Positions 1-8,140 of a DNA stretch of 64,000 nt are shown one piece after another (within the stretch, counting starts at the first letter, position 1; the number at the start of each line of letters is the position of its first letter). The translations under genes were made by a program, and so were the position numbers. The stretch covers positions 1 through 64,000 of the forward strand of contig CAYFOM010000014.1 in assembly GCA_964344765.1 (NCBI GenBank), given 5' to 3'. This stretch comes from JACNIZ01 sp964344765. GTDB lineage: Bacteria; Planctomycetota; UBA1135. The notes below the pieces were generated by a model. The model did not search any database, was not told the origin of the DNA, and was given only the letters and a program-made list of their open reading frames with translations.

Positions 1-1
1 C

Positions 2-724
2 GAGTTTTTTGAGCCTACACGCAAAGAGCAAAAGGCTGCGTGTAAGAAGCTAGGCATCGCAACGCCACGGTGGGTGATTGCTCGCACCGAGGTACAAATC
101 GAACGCGCTGCCGAGCGACTCAACTTCCCGGTGTTCGTCAAGCACTACAGTAGCTATTCCAGCATCGATTTAAGTCGTCACTCCAAAGCAGTAACACCTG
201 CTGGCTTGCGTCGCCAGGCGCGCAAAATCATTTCTAAGCATGGCGCTGCTTTGATTGAAGAATTTGTAGAAGGAATCGAATGCACCGTTCTGGTTGCCGA
301 AAACCCCGACAACCCCCGAAAGCCGATCACTTACACACCTATTCAGTACAACTTCCCCGAAGGCGATACCTTTAAGCACTCTGATTTGAAGTGGGAAGAC
401 TACAGTGGCTTGTCTGCCGAGCCAGTTCGAGATGAAAAACTGGCCAAGCGAATGTGCGACGAATCGGCGCGCTTTTTTGCCGAGCTAAAAGGCGTCAGCT
501 TCGGGCGTTGCGATATTCGGGTTGATGCCGACGGCGTCCCGCACATGCTCGAAATCAATCCCAATTGCGGTCTCTATTACCCTGAGGCCGATGCCGGCAG
601 CGCCGACTTAATTTTGATGAACGATAAAGCCGGCCACGCAGGTTTCACCGAACTCCTGGTTCGCTCTGCGCTGAAACGCTATCGCCGACGCCCAACTCGT
701 CGGCGTCGGCGAAAAACGGCTTAA
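2..724 (+). CDS. ATP-grasp ligase, D-Ala-D-Ala ligase-like (5' partial)
   Basis: The C-terminal part of an ATP-grasp enzyme. The frame is open from base 2 (reading EFFEPTRKEQKAACKKLG) and the true start lies outside the window. Visible ATP-grasp features are the FPVFVKHYSS lysine strand, the IEEFVEGIECTVLV strand that holds the adenine-contacting Glu, and the metal/phosphate motif MLEINPNCGLYYPE with its Glu-x-Asn. The family forms amide or peptide bonds through acyl-phosphates. The exact substrate cannot be told without the N-terminal half; the D-Ala-D-Ala ligase-like subgroup is the closest impression. The tail is extremely basic, an Arg/Lys run ending RRRRRKTA, which is unusual and may be a nucleic-acid or surface-binding extension. 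It converges on korB, 31 bp away. Confidence 0.75.
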   Translation, partial: EFFEPTRKEQKAACKKLGIATPRWVIARTEVQIERAAERLNFPVFVKHYSSYSSIDLSRHSKAVTPAGLRRQARKIISKHGAALIEEFVEGIECTVLVAENPDNPRKPITYTPIQYNFPEGDTFKHSDLKWEDYSGLSAEPVRDEKLAKRMCDESARFFAELKGVSFGRCDIRVDADGVPHMLEINPNCGLYYPEADAGSADLILMNDKAGHAGFTELLVRSALKRYRRRPTRRRRRKTA

Positions 725-755
725 TGCCGGGCGTGGGTATGCCAACCCTGGACGC

Positions 756-1751
756 TTAAACCGTCCAAGTGTCGCCACTTCGCAGAAGCGACTCCAGCGT
801 GCCTTCACCCAAGTCATGGGTGACGTCTTCTACTTGTTGATGAATGGCTTGATCCAACAACGGGCGCTCGACCTGGCGGAAGATGCCAATCGGCACTGGA
901 ATTTTTCCGGCTTCGGCGCCTTGGCAGATGCGGAATGCATTGGCACCGGTTCCGCCATCGGCGCGCCACATGGTTGCGTCGGCGGGATCGCAAACCTCAA
1001 TCGAGTCCGGCGTAAAGCGCAAGCCTTGCTCGCCGTCTTTGCCGAACACTAAAGGTTTACCGGGTTGTAAGTCCACCTGGCGGTCATCGCGCACTTCGCG
1101 ATCAGTGATATGGCCAAAGGCATTATCGTTAAAGATCACGCAGTTCTGCAAAATCTCTACAAAAGCAAAACCTTGATGTTCATGCGCAGCTTGCATGATT
1201 GCCTTCAAGTGCTTGACCTGAGTATCTACCGAGCGCGCCACAAAGCTCGCGCCCGAACCCAATGCCAAGGCCATCGGATTGAACGGCGCATCCAAAGCAC
1301 CATACGGTGAAGACGGAGTCTTTTTACCCGGCACCGTAGTCGGCGAATACTGACCCTTGGTCAATCCATAAATGCGGTTGTTGAACAACAACACCTTGAT
1401 GTTCAAGTTACGCCGCATCGCATGGATCAAGTGATTACCGCCGATCGACATCGCGTCGCCGTCGCCGGTGATCACCCAAACGTGCAAGTCCGGATTCGCA
1501 ACCTTAATGCCACTAGCAATCGCCGGCGCGCGGCCGTGAATGCTGTGGAAACCAAAGGTATCCATGTAGTAAGGGAAGCGGCTGGAGCATCCAATGCCCG
1601 ATACCACAACAAACTTTTCCTTCGGCACGCCAAAGCCGGCAAAGGCTTGCTGCACGCCGTTCAAGATTGCGTAATCACCGCAACCTGGGCACCAACGAAC
1701 TTCCTGATCGGAAGCGAAGTCCTTTTTCTTGTAAGTGACGGTCTCGCTCAT
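756..1751 (-). CDS. korB: 2-oxoacid:ferredoxin oxidoreductase beta subunit
   Basis: Thiamine-diphosphate subunit of a 2-oxoacid (probably 2-oxoglutarate) ferredoxin oxidoreductase, 331 aa. It decarboxylates the oxoacid and passes electrons through a [4Fe-4S] cluster to ferredoxin. Cluster ligands appear as C21 and C24 (WCPGCGDY), C55 (GIGCSSRFP) and C204 (ILQNCVIF). The ThDP/Mg motif starts at GDGD (96-99) and is followed by NNRIYGLTKGQ. It sits 10 bp downstream of korA; its Shine-Dalgarno AGGAG overlaps the korA stop, so the two are translationally coupled. 2-oxoglutarate is inferred from the two-subunit gamma-alpha/beta architecture; pyruvate or another oxoacid cannot be excluded. Confidence 0.92.
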   Translation of the reverse strand: MSETVTYKKKDFASDQEVRWCPGCGDYAILNGVQQAFAGFGVPKEKFVVVSGIGCSSRFPYYMDTFGFHSIHGRAPAIASGIKVANPDLHVWVITGDGDAMSIGGNHLIHAMRRNLNIKVLLFNNRIYGLTKGQYSPTTVPGKKTPSSPYGALDAPFNPMALALGSGASFVARSVDTQVKHLKAIMQAAHEHQGFAFVEILQNCVIFNDNAFGHITDREVRDDRQVDLQPGKPLVFGKDGEQGLRFTPDSIEVCDPADATMWRADGGTGANAFRICQGAEAGKIPVPIGIFRQVERPLLDQAIHQQVEDVTHDLGEGTLESLLRSGDTWTV

Positions 1752-1761
1752 CGTCGTGCTC

Positions 1762-3651
1762 CTAGCTCAACAGCTGCTCGATGTGGGATGCCAACTCGGT
1801 CGACGTAAACGGCTTGCCCTGCACCTTCGGCAGCGACTGCGCGTCGATCAAGTATTCGGAACGAATCAGGCGGCACAGTTGGCCGCGGTTGAGTTCGGGA
1901 ATCAGAACTTTCTTAAAGCCCTTCAAGATGTCGCCGAGATCATTCGGCAGCGGCCACACGTTGCGCAGATGCACTTGCGAAACCGACTTGCCTTGCTCTT
2001 GGCAGCGAGTCACCGCACCGCGAATCGCGCCGAAGGTCGAGCCCCAACCCAGTACCAGCAAGTCGCCTTCGGATTCACCGAAGACTTCCAGTGGCTTGTA
2101 GCATTCGGCAACGCCCATGACCTTTTGCTCGCGCAATTTCACCATGCGCTCGTGGTTCTCGGCGTCGTACGAAACGTTGCCGGTGAGGTCGGCCTTTTCC
2201 AAACCGCCAATGCGGTGTTCCAGCCCAGCCGTGCCAGGCTTGACCCACGGACGCGCCAGCGTTTCAGCGTTGCGCGAATAGGGGTGGAAGTTGCCGTCGG
2301 CATCGGCGTTCGGCGTGTCACCATCACTGCTGACGTCATCCGCCGTGGTGAACTTCACCGGGAACGGTTTCAACGAATCCACCGACGGAATCCGGAACGG
2401 TTCGGCTCCATTACCGATGTAGCCATCACTAAGGAAAATCACCGGAGTCATGTAAGTGGTCGCAATCTTCACCGCTTCCACCGCCGCCTCGAAGCAGTCG
2501 GCCGGAGTGGACGCAGCGACCACCGGCATCGGTGCTTCGGAGTTGCGACCGAACACCGCTTGCAGCAAATCGGCTTGCTCGGTTTTGGTCGGCAGTCCGG
2601 TCGAGGGACCGGCGCGTTGTACGTTGACGACCACCAGCGGCAGCTCAATCATCACAGCCAAACCCAGCGCTTCGGTCTTCAGCGCCAATCCCGGACCAGA
2701 TGTACCGGTCACACCCAGCGACCCGGCATAACTGGCACCGATGGCAGTGCAGATGCCGGCGATTTCGTCCTCGGCCTGGAAGGTGGTGACGTTGAAGTTC
2801 TTGTAGCGCGACAGTGCGTGTAGAACGTCGGATGCCGGAGTGATCGGGTATGACCCGTAAAACAGCGGCAAGTTGGCCAGCTTGGCACCGGCAACCAATC
2901 CCATTGCCGTCGCCGTGTTGCCGCCAATGTTGCGGTAAGTGCCACTTGGCAAAGGCGCCGCGCCTACCTTATAAACCGACTTAAACAGCTCCGAGTTATC
3001 GGCGATGTTCGCCCCGGCGCGCAGCGCAAGTATATTCGCCTCAAGGATTTGCGGCTTCTTGCCAAACTTCTGCTCGAGCCATTTTTCGGTGTGCTCCAGC
3101 GGCCGCGAGTAGGCGTGATAAAGCATGCCCAGCGCCAGCAAGTTCTTGCAGCGCAGCGCATCCTTGTTCGACAGGCCGGTGCTTTCCACCGCCTTCAGCG
3201 TCGCAGCATTCAAATCGATGGCGATCAGCTGGTAATCCTCGTCCAAATGAGGATCATCCAGCGGGTTCTCGTCGTATTTGGCCTTGACCAGATCGCGCTT
3301 GCCGAAGTTGCCGGTGTTGACAATCAACAAGCCTCCTTCCTTGAGATCGGGCAAATTGACCTTCAACGCCGCCGGATTCATCGCCACCAACACGTCAGGC
3401 TGGTCGCCCGGCGTATGGATGTCCTTGGCCGCAAAGCGCACCTGGAAGCCCGACACGCCGAACAGCGTTCCCACGGGAGCGCGGATTTCAGCCGGGTAGT
3501 CCGGGAAGGTCGCCAAATCGTTGCCCAGCTGCGCCGACGTGTCGGTGAACTGGGTGCCCGTCAACTGCATGCCGTCGCCCGAGTCGCCGGCAAAGCGGAT
3601 CACGACTTCGTCAACGTGCTGCAGTGGGATCTCTTGGGGTGTGGTTGCCAT
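1762..3651 (-). CDS. korA: 2-oxoacid:ferredoxin oxidoreductase, fused gamma-alpha subunit
   Basis: 629 aa partner of KorB. Residues about 15-200 are the gamma domain (RFAGDSGDGMQLTG start), which helps bind CoA. Residues about 230-629 are the alpha pyrimidine-binding domain with the signature YPITPAS near 267-273, followed by QAEDEIAG and TGTSGPGLALKTEALG. No ferredoxin domain is fused, so a separate ferredoxin must accept electrons. The enzyme would run the oxidative TCA step at low potential or supply reduced ferredoxin to other enzymes; the hcr operon in this window is a plausible consumer (inference). First gene of a two-gene operon; its start faces a 392-bp non-coding region. Confidence 0.92.
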   Translation of the reverse strand: MATTPQEIPLQHVDEVVIRFAGDSGDGMQLTGTQFTDTSAQLGNDLATFPDYPAEIRAPVGTLFGVSGFQVRFAAKDIHTPGDQPDVLVAMNPAALKVNLPDLKEGGLLIVNTGNFGKRDLVKAKYDENPLDDPHLDEDYQLIAIDLNAATLKAVESTGLSNKDALRCKNLLALGMLYHAYSRPLEHTEKWLEQKFGKKPQILEANILALRAGANIADNSELFKSVYKVGAAPLPSGTYRNIGGNTATAMGLVAGAKLANLPLFYGSYPITPASDVLHALSRYKNFNVTTFQAEDEIAGICTAIGASYAGSLGVTGTSGPGLALKTEALGLAVMIELPLVVVNVQRAGPSTGLPTKTEQADLLQAVFGRNSEAPMPVVAASTPADCFEAAVEAVKIATTYMTPVIFLSDGYIGNGAEPFRIPSVDSLKPFPVKFTTADDVSSDGDTPNADADGNFHPYSRNAETLARPWVKPGTAGLEHRIGGLEKADLTGNVSYDAENHERMVKLREQKVMGVAECYKPLEVFGESEGDLLVLGWGSTFGAIRGAVTRCQEQGKSVSQVHLRNVWPLPNDLGDILKGFKKVLIPELNRGQLCRLIRSEYLIDAQSLPKVQGKPFTSTELASHIEQLLS

Positions 3652-4043
3652 CTATTCCGCCGTTCTTCACGGCCGCAGCCGCCCTCGGCTGGCCGCACAT
3701 TCTATCCGTCTTGCCTGTAGGGCAGGGGACTGCTTGTTCCACCGAATTGACGGCTGAACCGCCGTTTTTCCGCCTTTATGCACCGTTTTCCCGGATTCGC
3801 TGAAAAGGAATTGCTTTTTGACCGACATGGATGAAGATGGAAACTGTGAAGCAAACCCCTTCCAGCGCGAAGACCAACGGCGTCGCCATGTATTTTGGCG
3901 ATTTTGCCGGTCGATATCTGTTTAGCAGATATCGCGCGGAGGGACGCTTGCCTGGATAACGACGATCAAGTTGTCCGACCTTCAAAAGCCCATCCGCGCA
4001 CATGCGGGTGGGCTTTTTTTGTTGCCCTACCACCACACCTCCA
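3652..4043 (+). other. Intergenic region with probable non-coding transcript
   Basis: 392 bp with no convincing gene. It holds the korA promoter side on the left. Toward the right there is a perfect 9-bp hairpin (CGATATCTG, loop TTTAG, CAGATATCG; 3912-3934) and then a strong rho-independent terminator pointing right (3984-4020). No plus-strand coding sequence ends there, because korA runs the other way and the next gene starts at 4044. A plus-strand transcript of roughly 100-300 nt ending at 4020 is therefore likely. It matches no RNA family I can recognise: no tmRNA, RNase P or SRP signature. Confidence 0.3.
3984..4020 (+). terminator. Rho-independent terminator
   Basis: Stem AAAAGCCCATCCGC (3984-3997) pairs with GCGGGTGGGCTTTT (4004-4017) with one G-U wobble; the loop is 6 nt and the T run continues to 4020. 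A short T tract also exists on the other strand, so it could work both ways, but no minus-strand transcript would be expected to end here. Confidence 0.75.
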
Positions 4044-6035
4044 ATGGAACCACAAATCCCACCAGCCAACGGCGCCAACTCGGCTGCCGACGGTGACCCT
4101 CACGTACAAAATGGTCGCGCGGACGCTCTCGCCGACGTGTCCAATCTCGCCTGCGCGCCGGACCTCGCCAACCTATTGCGGCAACGCATGGGGTTGTCGG
4201 ATCAATTTGCCGACCGCATCCTGCGCGAGGTGCAGGACTACTCGCGGCGCAGTCATGCGCAAAAAGCCAACGGCCAAACGCTGCACCAAAGCTGCCGCGT
4301 CGGCTATCAGGGTGTAGCCACTTGTTACAGCGATCTGTCCATCGACAAATTGTTCTCTCACCGCGATCAGTCGGTGCGGGAAAGCGTCGGCTACTCGAGT
4401 TTTGCCGACGTGATCGCCGCGCTGGAGCGTGGCGATATTGATTACGCGTTGCTGCCGGTGGAGAACACGTTGATCGGCAGTATTAGCGAAGTCAATCACT
4501 TGCTGGCGACGCGGGATGTTGCCGTGGTCGATGAAGAGGTTTGGGAGGTGGAGCATTGTTTGGCTGCGCTTCCGGAAGCGAAATCCGAGGATCTGCGCGT
4601 GATTCGCAGTCATGCCGTTGCGTTGCAGCAGTGCCAACGCGTACTCGGCACCCTGCCGCAAGCCAAATCCGAACACTACTTCGACACCGCCGGCGCCGCT
4701 CAATCGGTGCGCGATGCGCGCGATCCGCAAATCGGTGTGATTTGTTCCAGCGAAGCCGCCGAGCGTTTTGGATTGCAGGTGCTGCGCCGCGATGTGGCCG
4801 ATCATCCGCACAACCAAACGCGCTTCTTGTTGCTGGCCAAGCAGGCGGAACCGGCCAGTCGAGGGCTTCCGTCGAAAACGACGATTCACTTCGCCGCCGA
4901 TGATCGCTGTGGCGCGTTGGCTGAGTGCTTGACCGCGTTCGCCAATCATGAGGTGAATTTATTGCGATTGGAAAGTCGGCTGCAGCCGGATACGCCGTGG
5001 GAATACATGTTCTTGGCGGACCTGTGCGGGCACCAGGAGGATGAAAAGGTCAAAAACGCGTTGGCCGACTTGCGCGGGCTGGCGAATCATGTGCAGGTGT
5101 TGGGGACTTACCCGCACCGCGCAGTGGATACGCGACCCGAAACTACTCCGATGCCTTCCGGCTTGGCCGAAGTCATGCAGGCGCGCGCTGCGAAGGTCGA
5201 CACGAATGGTGGTTCAACGAAAGCAAATGGCACCAAGGTTGTCGTGAAAACCAGCAAGCAACCCAGCGGTGTTTCGGTCGGCGGGGTGACTATCGGAGCG
5301 GGCAACTTCACTCTGATTCTTGGGCCTTGCGCGGTGGAAAACCCGCAGCAAATTCGCGATGCGGCGAAGATGGTGAAGGATCACGGCGCCCACATCCTGC
5401 GCGGCGGTGCGTTCAAGCCGCGCTCGTCGCCGCACTCGTTCCAGGGGTTGGGTTTCGAAGGCTTGGATCTACTGACCGACGTCGGCCGCGAGTTCGACAT
5501 GCCGGTGGTCACCGAAGTTTTGAAGCCCGAAGACGTCGACGGCATCGCCGCTAAGGCGGATATGTTGCAAGTCGGTGCGCGCAACATGCAAAACTTTGCG
5601 CTGCTGAAGGTGCTGGGCAAAACGCGTCGGCCAATTTTGCTGAAGCGGGGGATGAGCGCGACGTTGAAGGAGTTGTTGCAGGCTGCGGATTACATTCGCG
5701 CCGGCGGCAATCAACGGGTGGTGCTGTGCGAGCGCGGCATTCGCACCTTTGAAACTGCAACTCGCAATACCCTCGACATCAGCGCGGTGCCGGCGCTGCG
5801 CGATATGACTGACTTGCCGATCGTGGTCGATCCATCCCACGCAGCTGGGCGTCGCGATTTAGTCGTGCCGATGGCACTTGCTGCAGTTGCTGCCGGCACC
5901 GATGGTTTGATCGTCGAATGCCATCCGCGACCCGATGAGGCTTTGTGCGATAAGGAGCAGGCGCTGCGCGTGGAAGAACTGGATCAACTAGTTGCCGGTT
6001 TGGAACCCATACTTCGCGGGCAGGGGAGGCTGTAA
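4044..6035 (+). CDS. Fused prephenate dehydratase - ACT - DAHP synthase
   Basis: 663 aa bifunctional aromatic amino-acid enzyme. Residues about 20-65 are a short helical lead that may be a chorismate-mutase remnant. Residues about 70-270 are prephenate dehydratase (start CRVGYQGVAT; catalytic motif T259-R260-F261 in NQTRF). Residues about 280-355 are an ACT domain with GALAECLTAF and ESRL, the usual Phe-binding motifs being GALA and ESRP. After a linker, about 400-660 is a type I-beta DAHP synthase (LGPCAVEN, LRGGAFKPRSSP, LLKRGM, VDPSHAAGRRDLV). It thus joins the first shikimate step with the last committed Phe step, and Phe binding to the ACT domain could restrain both. An ATG at 4002 lies inside the terminator hairpin, so 4044 is the better start. 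The 3' end overlaps the convergent lipoprotein gene by 48 bp. Confidence 0.9.
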   Translation: MEPQIPPANGANSAADGDPHVQNGRADALADVSNLACAPDLANLLRQRMGLSDQFADRILREVQDYSRRSHAQKANGQTLHQSCRVGYQGVATCYSDLSIDKLFSHRDQSVRESVGYSSFADVIAALERGDIDYALLPVENTLIGSISEVNHLLATRDVAVVDEEVWEVEHCLAALPEAKSEDLRVIRSHAVALQQCQRVLGTLPQAKSEHYFDTAGAAQSVRDARDPQIGVICSSEAAERFGLQVLRRDVADHPHNQTRFLLLAKQAEPASRGLPSKTTIHFAADDRCGALAECLTAFANHEVNLLRLESRLQPDTPWEYMFLADLCGHQEDEKVKNALADLRGLANHVQVLGTYPHRAVDTRPETTPMPSGLAEVMQARAAKVDTNGGSTKANGTKVVVKTSKQPSGVSVGGVTIGAGNFTLILGPCAVENPQQIRDAAKMVKDHGAHILRGGAFKPRSSPHSFQGLGFEGLDLLTDVGREFDMPVVTEVLKPEDVDGIAAKADMLQVGARNMQNFALLKVLGKTRRPILLKRGMSATLKELLQAADYIRAGGNQRVVLCERGIRTFETATRNTLDISAVPALRDMTDLPIVVDPSHAAGRRDLVVPMALAAVAAGTDGLIVECHPRPDEALCDKEQALRVEELDQLVAGLEPILRGQGRL

Positions 6036-6854
6036 AACCAGCTTTTCGGTTTCGGACTCCGGCAGGACGAATGCAACTGCCGGAGCTTCGATCTCGAGTT
6101 CCGGTATGCAAACGCGCACGATGACTTTGGCACAAGGATGTTTCTTGTCTAAGTAGTAAGCCGGCGTTGGCGCGGTGAATCGACCTAGACCCATTTGGTC
6201 CACGTCGGCTTGGCGCAAGGTCAGGTCATACTCGAACATGTTGCTGGCGACGGCGCGCACGCTGTGGTCGACGCTGTCCTCACTCAATGCTGCCGGTGTG
6301 GCAGAGAGTTGAACGCGGGCGCCGGAGTCACCCCAACTCACTTTTTTGTCGCCCCGATACCAAGTGTCGGCGACTGCGGCAATGGTTAATTTCCACGGCC
6401 GACGAATACGAATTCCGAGCTGATTCCAGCGAGGGTTGTTGTTGGTGAATGGCGAAAGATAAAAGGTGCATTCGACGTCGTCGATGCCGGCGCGATAAAG
6501 ATAGGCGTGCAGTTGTTCGTCGGGTAATCCGTTGGCAACGCGCCACGCACTGTCGAAATCAAACCAAGTCCCGTGGAGCTGGCCGCCGGCTAGAAGTACC
6601 CATTTGCCGCGCTGCGTCTGGCGCAATCCCTCACCGATTTCTAACCAAGTGTTGTGGTTCTTTTCCAACTGCAGCGCATATTCGCTCTTTGGTTCGCTTG
6701 CGGACGGCTCGGGGTTGACTGCGGTTGGTTCGGGGTTGACTACAGTGGGCTCGTTCGCGGTCGGGTTCAGGCTGTTTTCGCCAGCATCGCTATGGCGGGG
6801 GCCGGAGCAAGCTGCGAGCAAGCACAAGAGGACGGGGAGGTGGCGGTGTTTCAT
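5988..6854 (-). CDS. Putative lipoprotein of unknown function
   Basis: 288 aa. A short signal peptide ends in the lipobox LLAAC (Cys16), so it should be lipid-anchored. A proline-rich spacer of near-repeats (NPEPTAVNPEPSASEP) follows, encoded by a 21-bp tandem repeat, then a globular region of about 220 residues with many aromatic residues (KWVLLAGGQLHGTWFDFDSAW). No family recognised. It lies 87 bp after a minus-strand run that begins with the VOC gene at 9632 and may be its last member. Its 3' end runs 48 bp into the convergent dehydratase/DAHP synthase gene. Confidence 0.7.
   Translation of the reverse strand: MKHRHLPVLLCLLAACSGPRHSDAGENSLNPTANEPTVVNPEPTAVNPEPSASEPKSEYALQLEKNHNTWLEIGEGLRQTQRGKWVLLAGGQLHGTWFDFDSAWRVANGLPDEQLHAYLYRAGIDDVECTFYLSPFTNNNPRWNQLGIRIRRPWKLTIAAVADTWYRGDKKVSWGDSGARVQLSATPAALSEDSVDHSVRAVASNMFEYDLTLRQADVDQMGLGRFTAPTPAYYLDKKHPCAKVIVRVCIPELEIEAPAVAFVLPESETEKLVLQPPLPAKYGFQTGN
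6706..6747 (-). repeat. Two-copy 21-bp tandem repeat inside lipoprotein gene
   Basis: Units 6706-6726 and 6727-6747 share most bases and encode the repeated NPEPT(A/V)V linker that follows the lipidated cysteine. Length variation in such linkers usually comes from replication slippage. Confidence 0.6.
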
Positions 6855-6941
6855 GGCGCAGAATCCAAACTTAACCCAAGCTCGAATCTTGGTGAAAATC
6901 GCGCCGTCACCTCTCAGCGCCTTGGTGAAAGGCAGAGGACC

Positions 6942-7538
6942 TTAAAGAATCATCGGGGCGCCGAGCTGCGTCAACCGAATTGGCATCGGTCGGAACGTAC
7001 TGGCGTCGACGTGAAACTTCACTCGTTGGCCGGCTTCGACGGCTACGCCGTTGATCGAAGTTTCTCGCTCCAGTGGATCGCGGATGCGCCCGGTAATCGA
7101 CAGCTGTCCTTCCTTTAGGGATAGGGATTCCAATATTAGGAAGTGGGGGTACTTGGCCCGTGAGGAATGCGTTTCCCAACCTCCTGATTCATGGGTATAG
7201 ACTTCGAGAAAATGAAATTCGGGGTAGTGCTCGGACTCGTTTCGCCTATTCAAAAAGTAGACCTGACTGCGCTCTTTGCGGTACAAAATCTTTGCATAGT
7301 CTTGATCTAATTTTTCAAGGTAGCTGGCTCCGTCTTCCCGGTCGAGGAGTTTGCCGAATAAGTAGTCCTTGGATGGGATATAAGGACCGGAGTATGTTCC
7401 TTTAAGGATTTGGTTTAGGTCCCTGTAATAGCGTTCAGTCACTGGTTGGGAAGCCGACACCTCTGCTCGATCGACGGCTTGATAGCCGATGTAAATAAGG
7501 GCTCCAAAAACTAAGAGATAGAGAAGTACAGCTCTCAT
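6942..7538 (-). CDS. Membrane-anchored protein, tandem paralogue B
   Basis: 198 aa. One N-terminal membrane segment (LLYLLVFGALIYIGYQAV) is followed by an extracytoplasmic domain. The C-terminal two thirds closely match the gene directly upstream (7538-8128): YLEKLDxD, RSQVYFLxxR, ESGGWExHxS, YPHFL, NGxxVxAG, FRxM and QLGxPM are shared. The ATG at 7538 overlaps the upstream stop as TAATG, which argues for this start over the TTG two codons earlier and for translational coupling. No known family recognised; the paired copies suggest a heterodimer or diverged substrate specificity. Confidence 0.75.
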   Translation of the reverse strand: MRAVLLYLLVFGALIYIGYQAVDRAEVSASQPVTERYYRDLNQILKGTYSGPYIPSKDYLFGKLLDREDGASYLEKLDQDYAKILYRKERSQVYFLNRRNESEHYPEFHFLEVYTHESGGWETHSSRAKYPHFLILESLSLKEGQLSITGRIRDPLERETSINGVAVEAGQRVKFHVDASTFRPMPIRLTQLGAPMIL

Positions 7539-8128
7539 TACCAATCCATGGGCGGCCCGAGTTGTTCGAGCCCGATGGCCATACTACGAAATTCGCTTAC
7601 GTCTAGGTCAAATCTGACCTTCTCCCCGGCGCGTACAGTGGAGCCGTTGAGATCCGGTTCCCAATCAAAGTCCTCACGAATATTGCCAAAGATGCGCAAA
7701 GTATCTTTGTGCAGGTCCAGCGTGTCCAGTTGCAGGAAGTGCGGGTAGCCGGCATGCGAAACATGGTTTTCCCAGCCGCCACTTTCGACGGTGACCACAC
7801 TCAAGCACACCTTTTCCGGTGCTGCATTCGTGTACCGACGCTGATGCAAAAAGTAGACCTGGCTGCGGTCGGGCCGGAACGCGATTTGGTCATGGTCAGC
7901 GTCCAACTTTTCCAGATAGTCCCAATGCTTGTCGTAAGTCAGTAGGGTGCGAAAGAGATCATCTTCTTCGGCGTTTCCCAGGATCAACTCCCCGCCGTTG
8001 AAGAGTCGCTCTAATTCGTTGTAGGCAATCTCGGATTGCTCGGCCGCTTCTTTGCTATAGCGCACAAAACCCAGCGCGAGATAAAGAACAACGATGGCAG
8101 CGATGCCGACTTGGACGGATTTGCTCAT
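7538..8128 (-). CDS. Membrane-anchored protein, tandem paralogue A
   Basis: 196 aa, same build as the following gene: a single N-terminal membrane helix (VGIAAIVVLYLALGFV), then a soluble domain of about 170 residues sharing the motifs listed for paralogue B. The N-terminal 60 residues after the helix have diverged most. It follows the aspartyl protease gene by 12 bp and overlaps its paralogue by the TAATG junction, so the three are probably one transcript. Function unknown; co-transcription with a membrane-tethered protease suggests a shared envelope process (inference). Confidence 0.75.
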   Translation of the reverse strand: MSKSVQVGIAAIVVLYLALGFVRYSKEAAEQSEIAYNELERLFNGGELILGNAEEDDLFRTLLTYDKHWDYLEKLDADHDQIAFRPDRSQVYFLHQRRYTNAAPEKVCLSVVTVESGGWENHVSHAGYPHFLQLDTLDLHKDTLRIFGNIREDFDWEPDLNGSTVRAGEKVRFDLDVSEFRSMAIGLEQLGPPMDW

Positions 8129-8140
8129 GGCGATCGAAGG

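Noticed and set aside
3912..3934. Hairpin near korA as part of a tRNA
   Set aside because: No cloverleaf, no T-arm motif and no CCA end could be assembled around it.
4002..4043. Upstream ATG at 4002 as start of the dehydratase/DAHP synthase gene
   Set aside because: It lies inside the terminator hairpin and its T run, and the added 14 residues do not look like family sequence.
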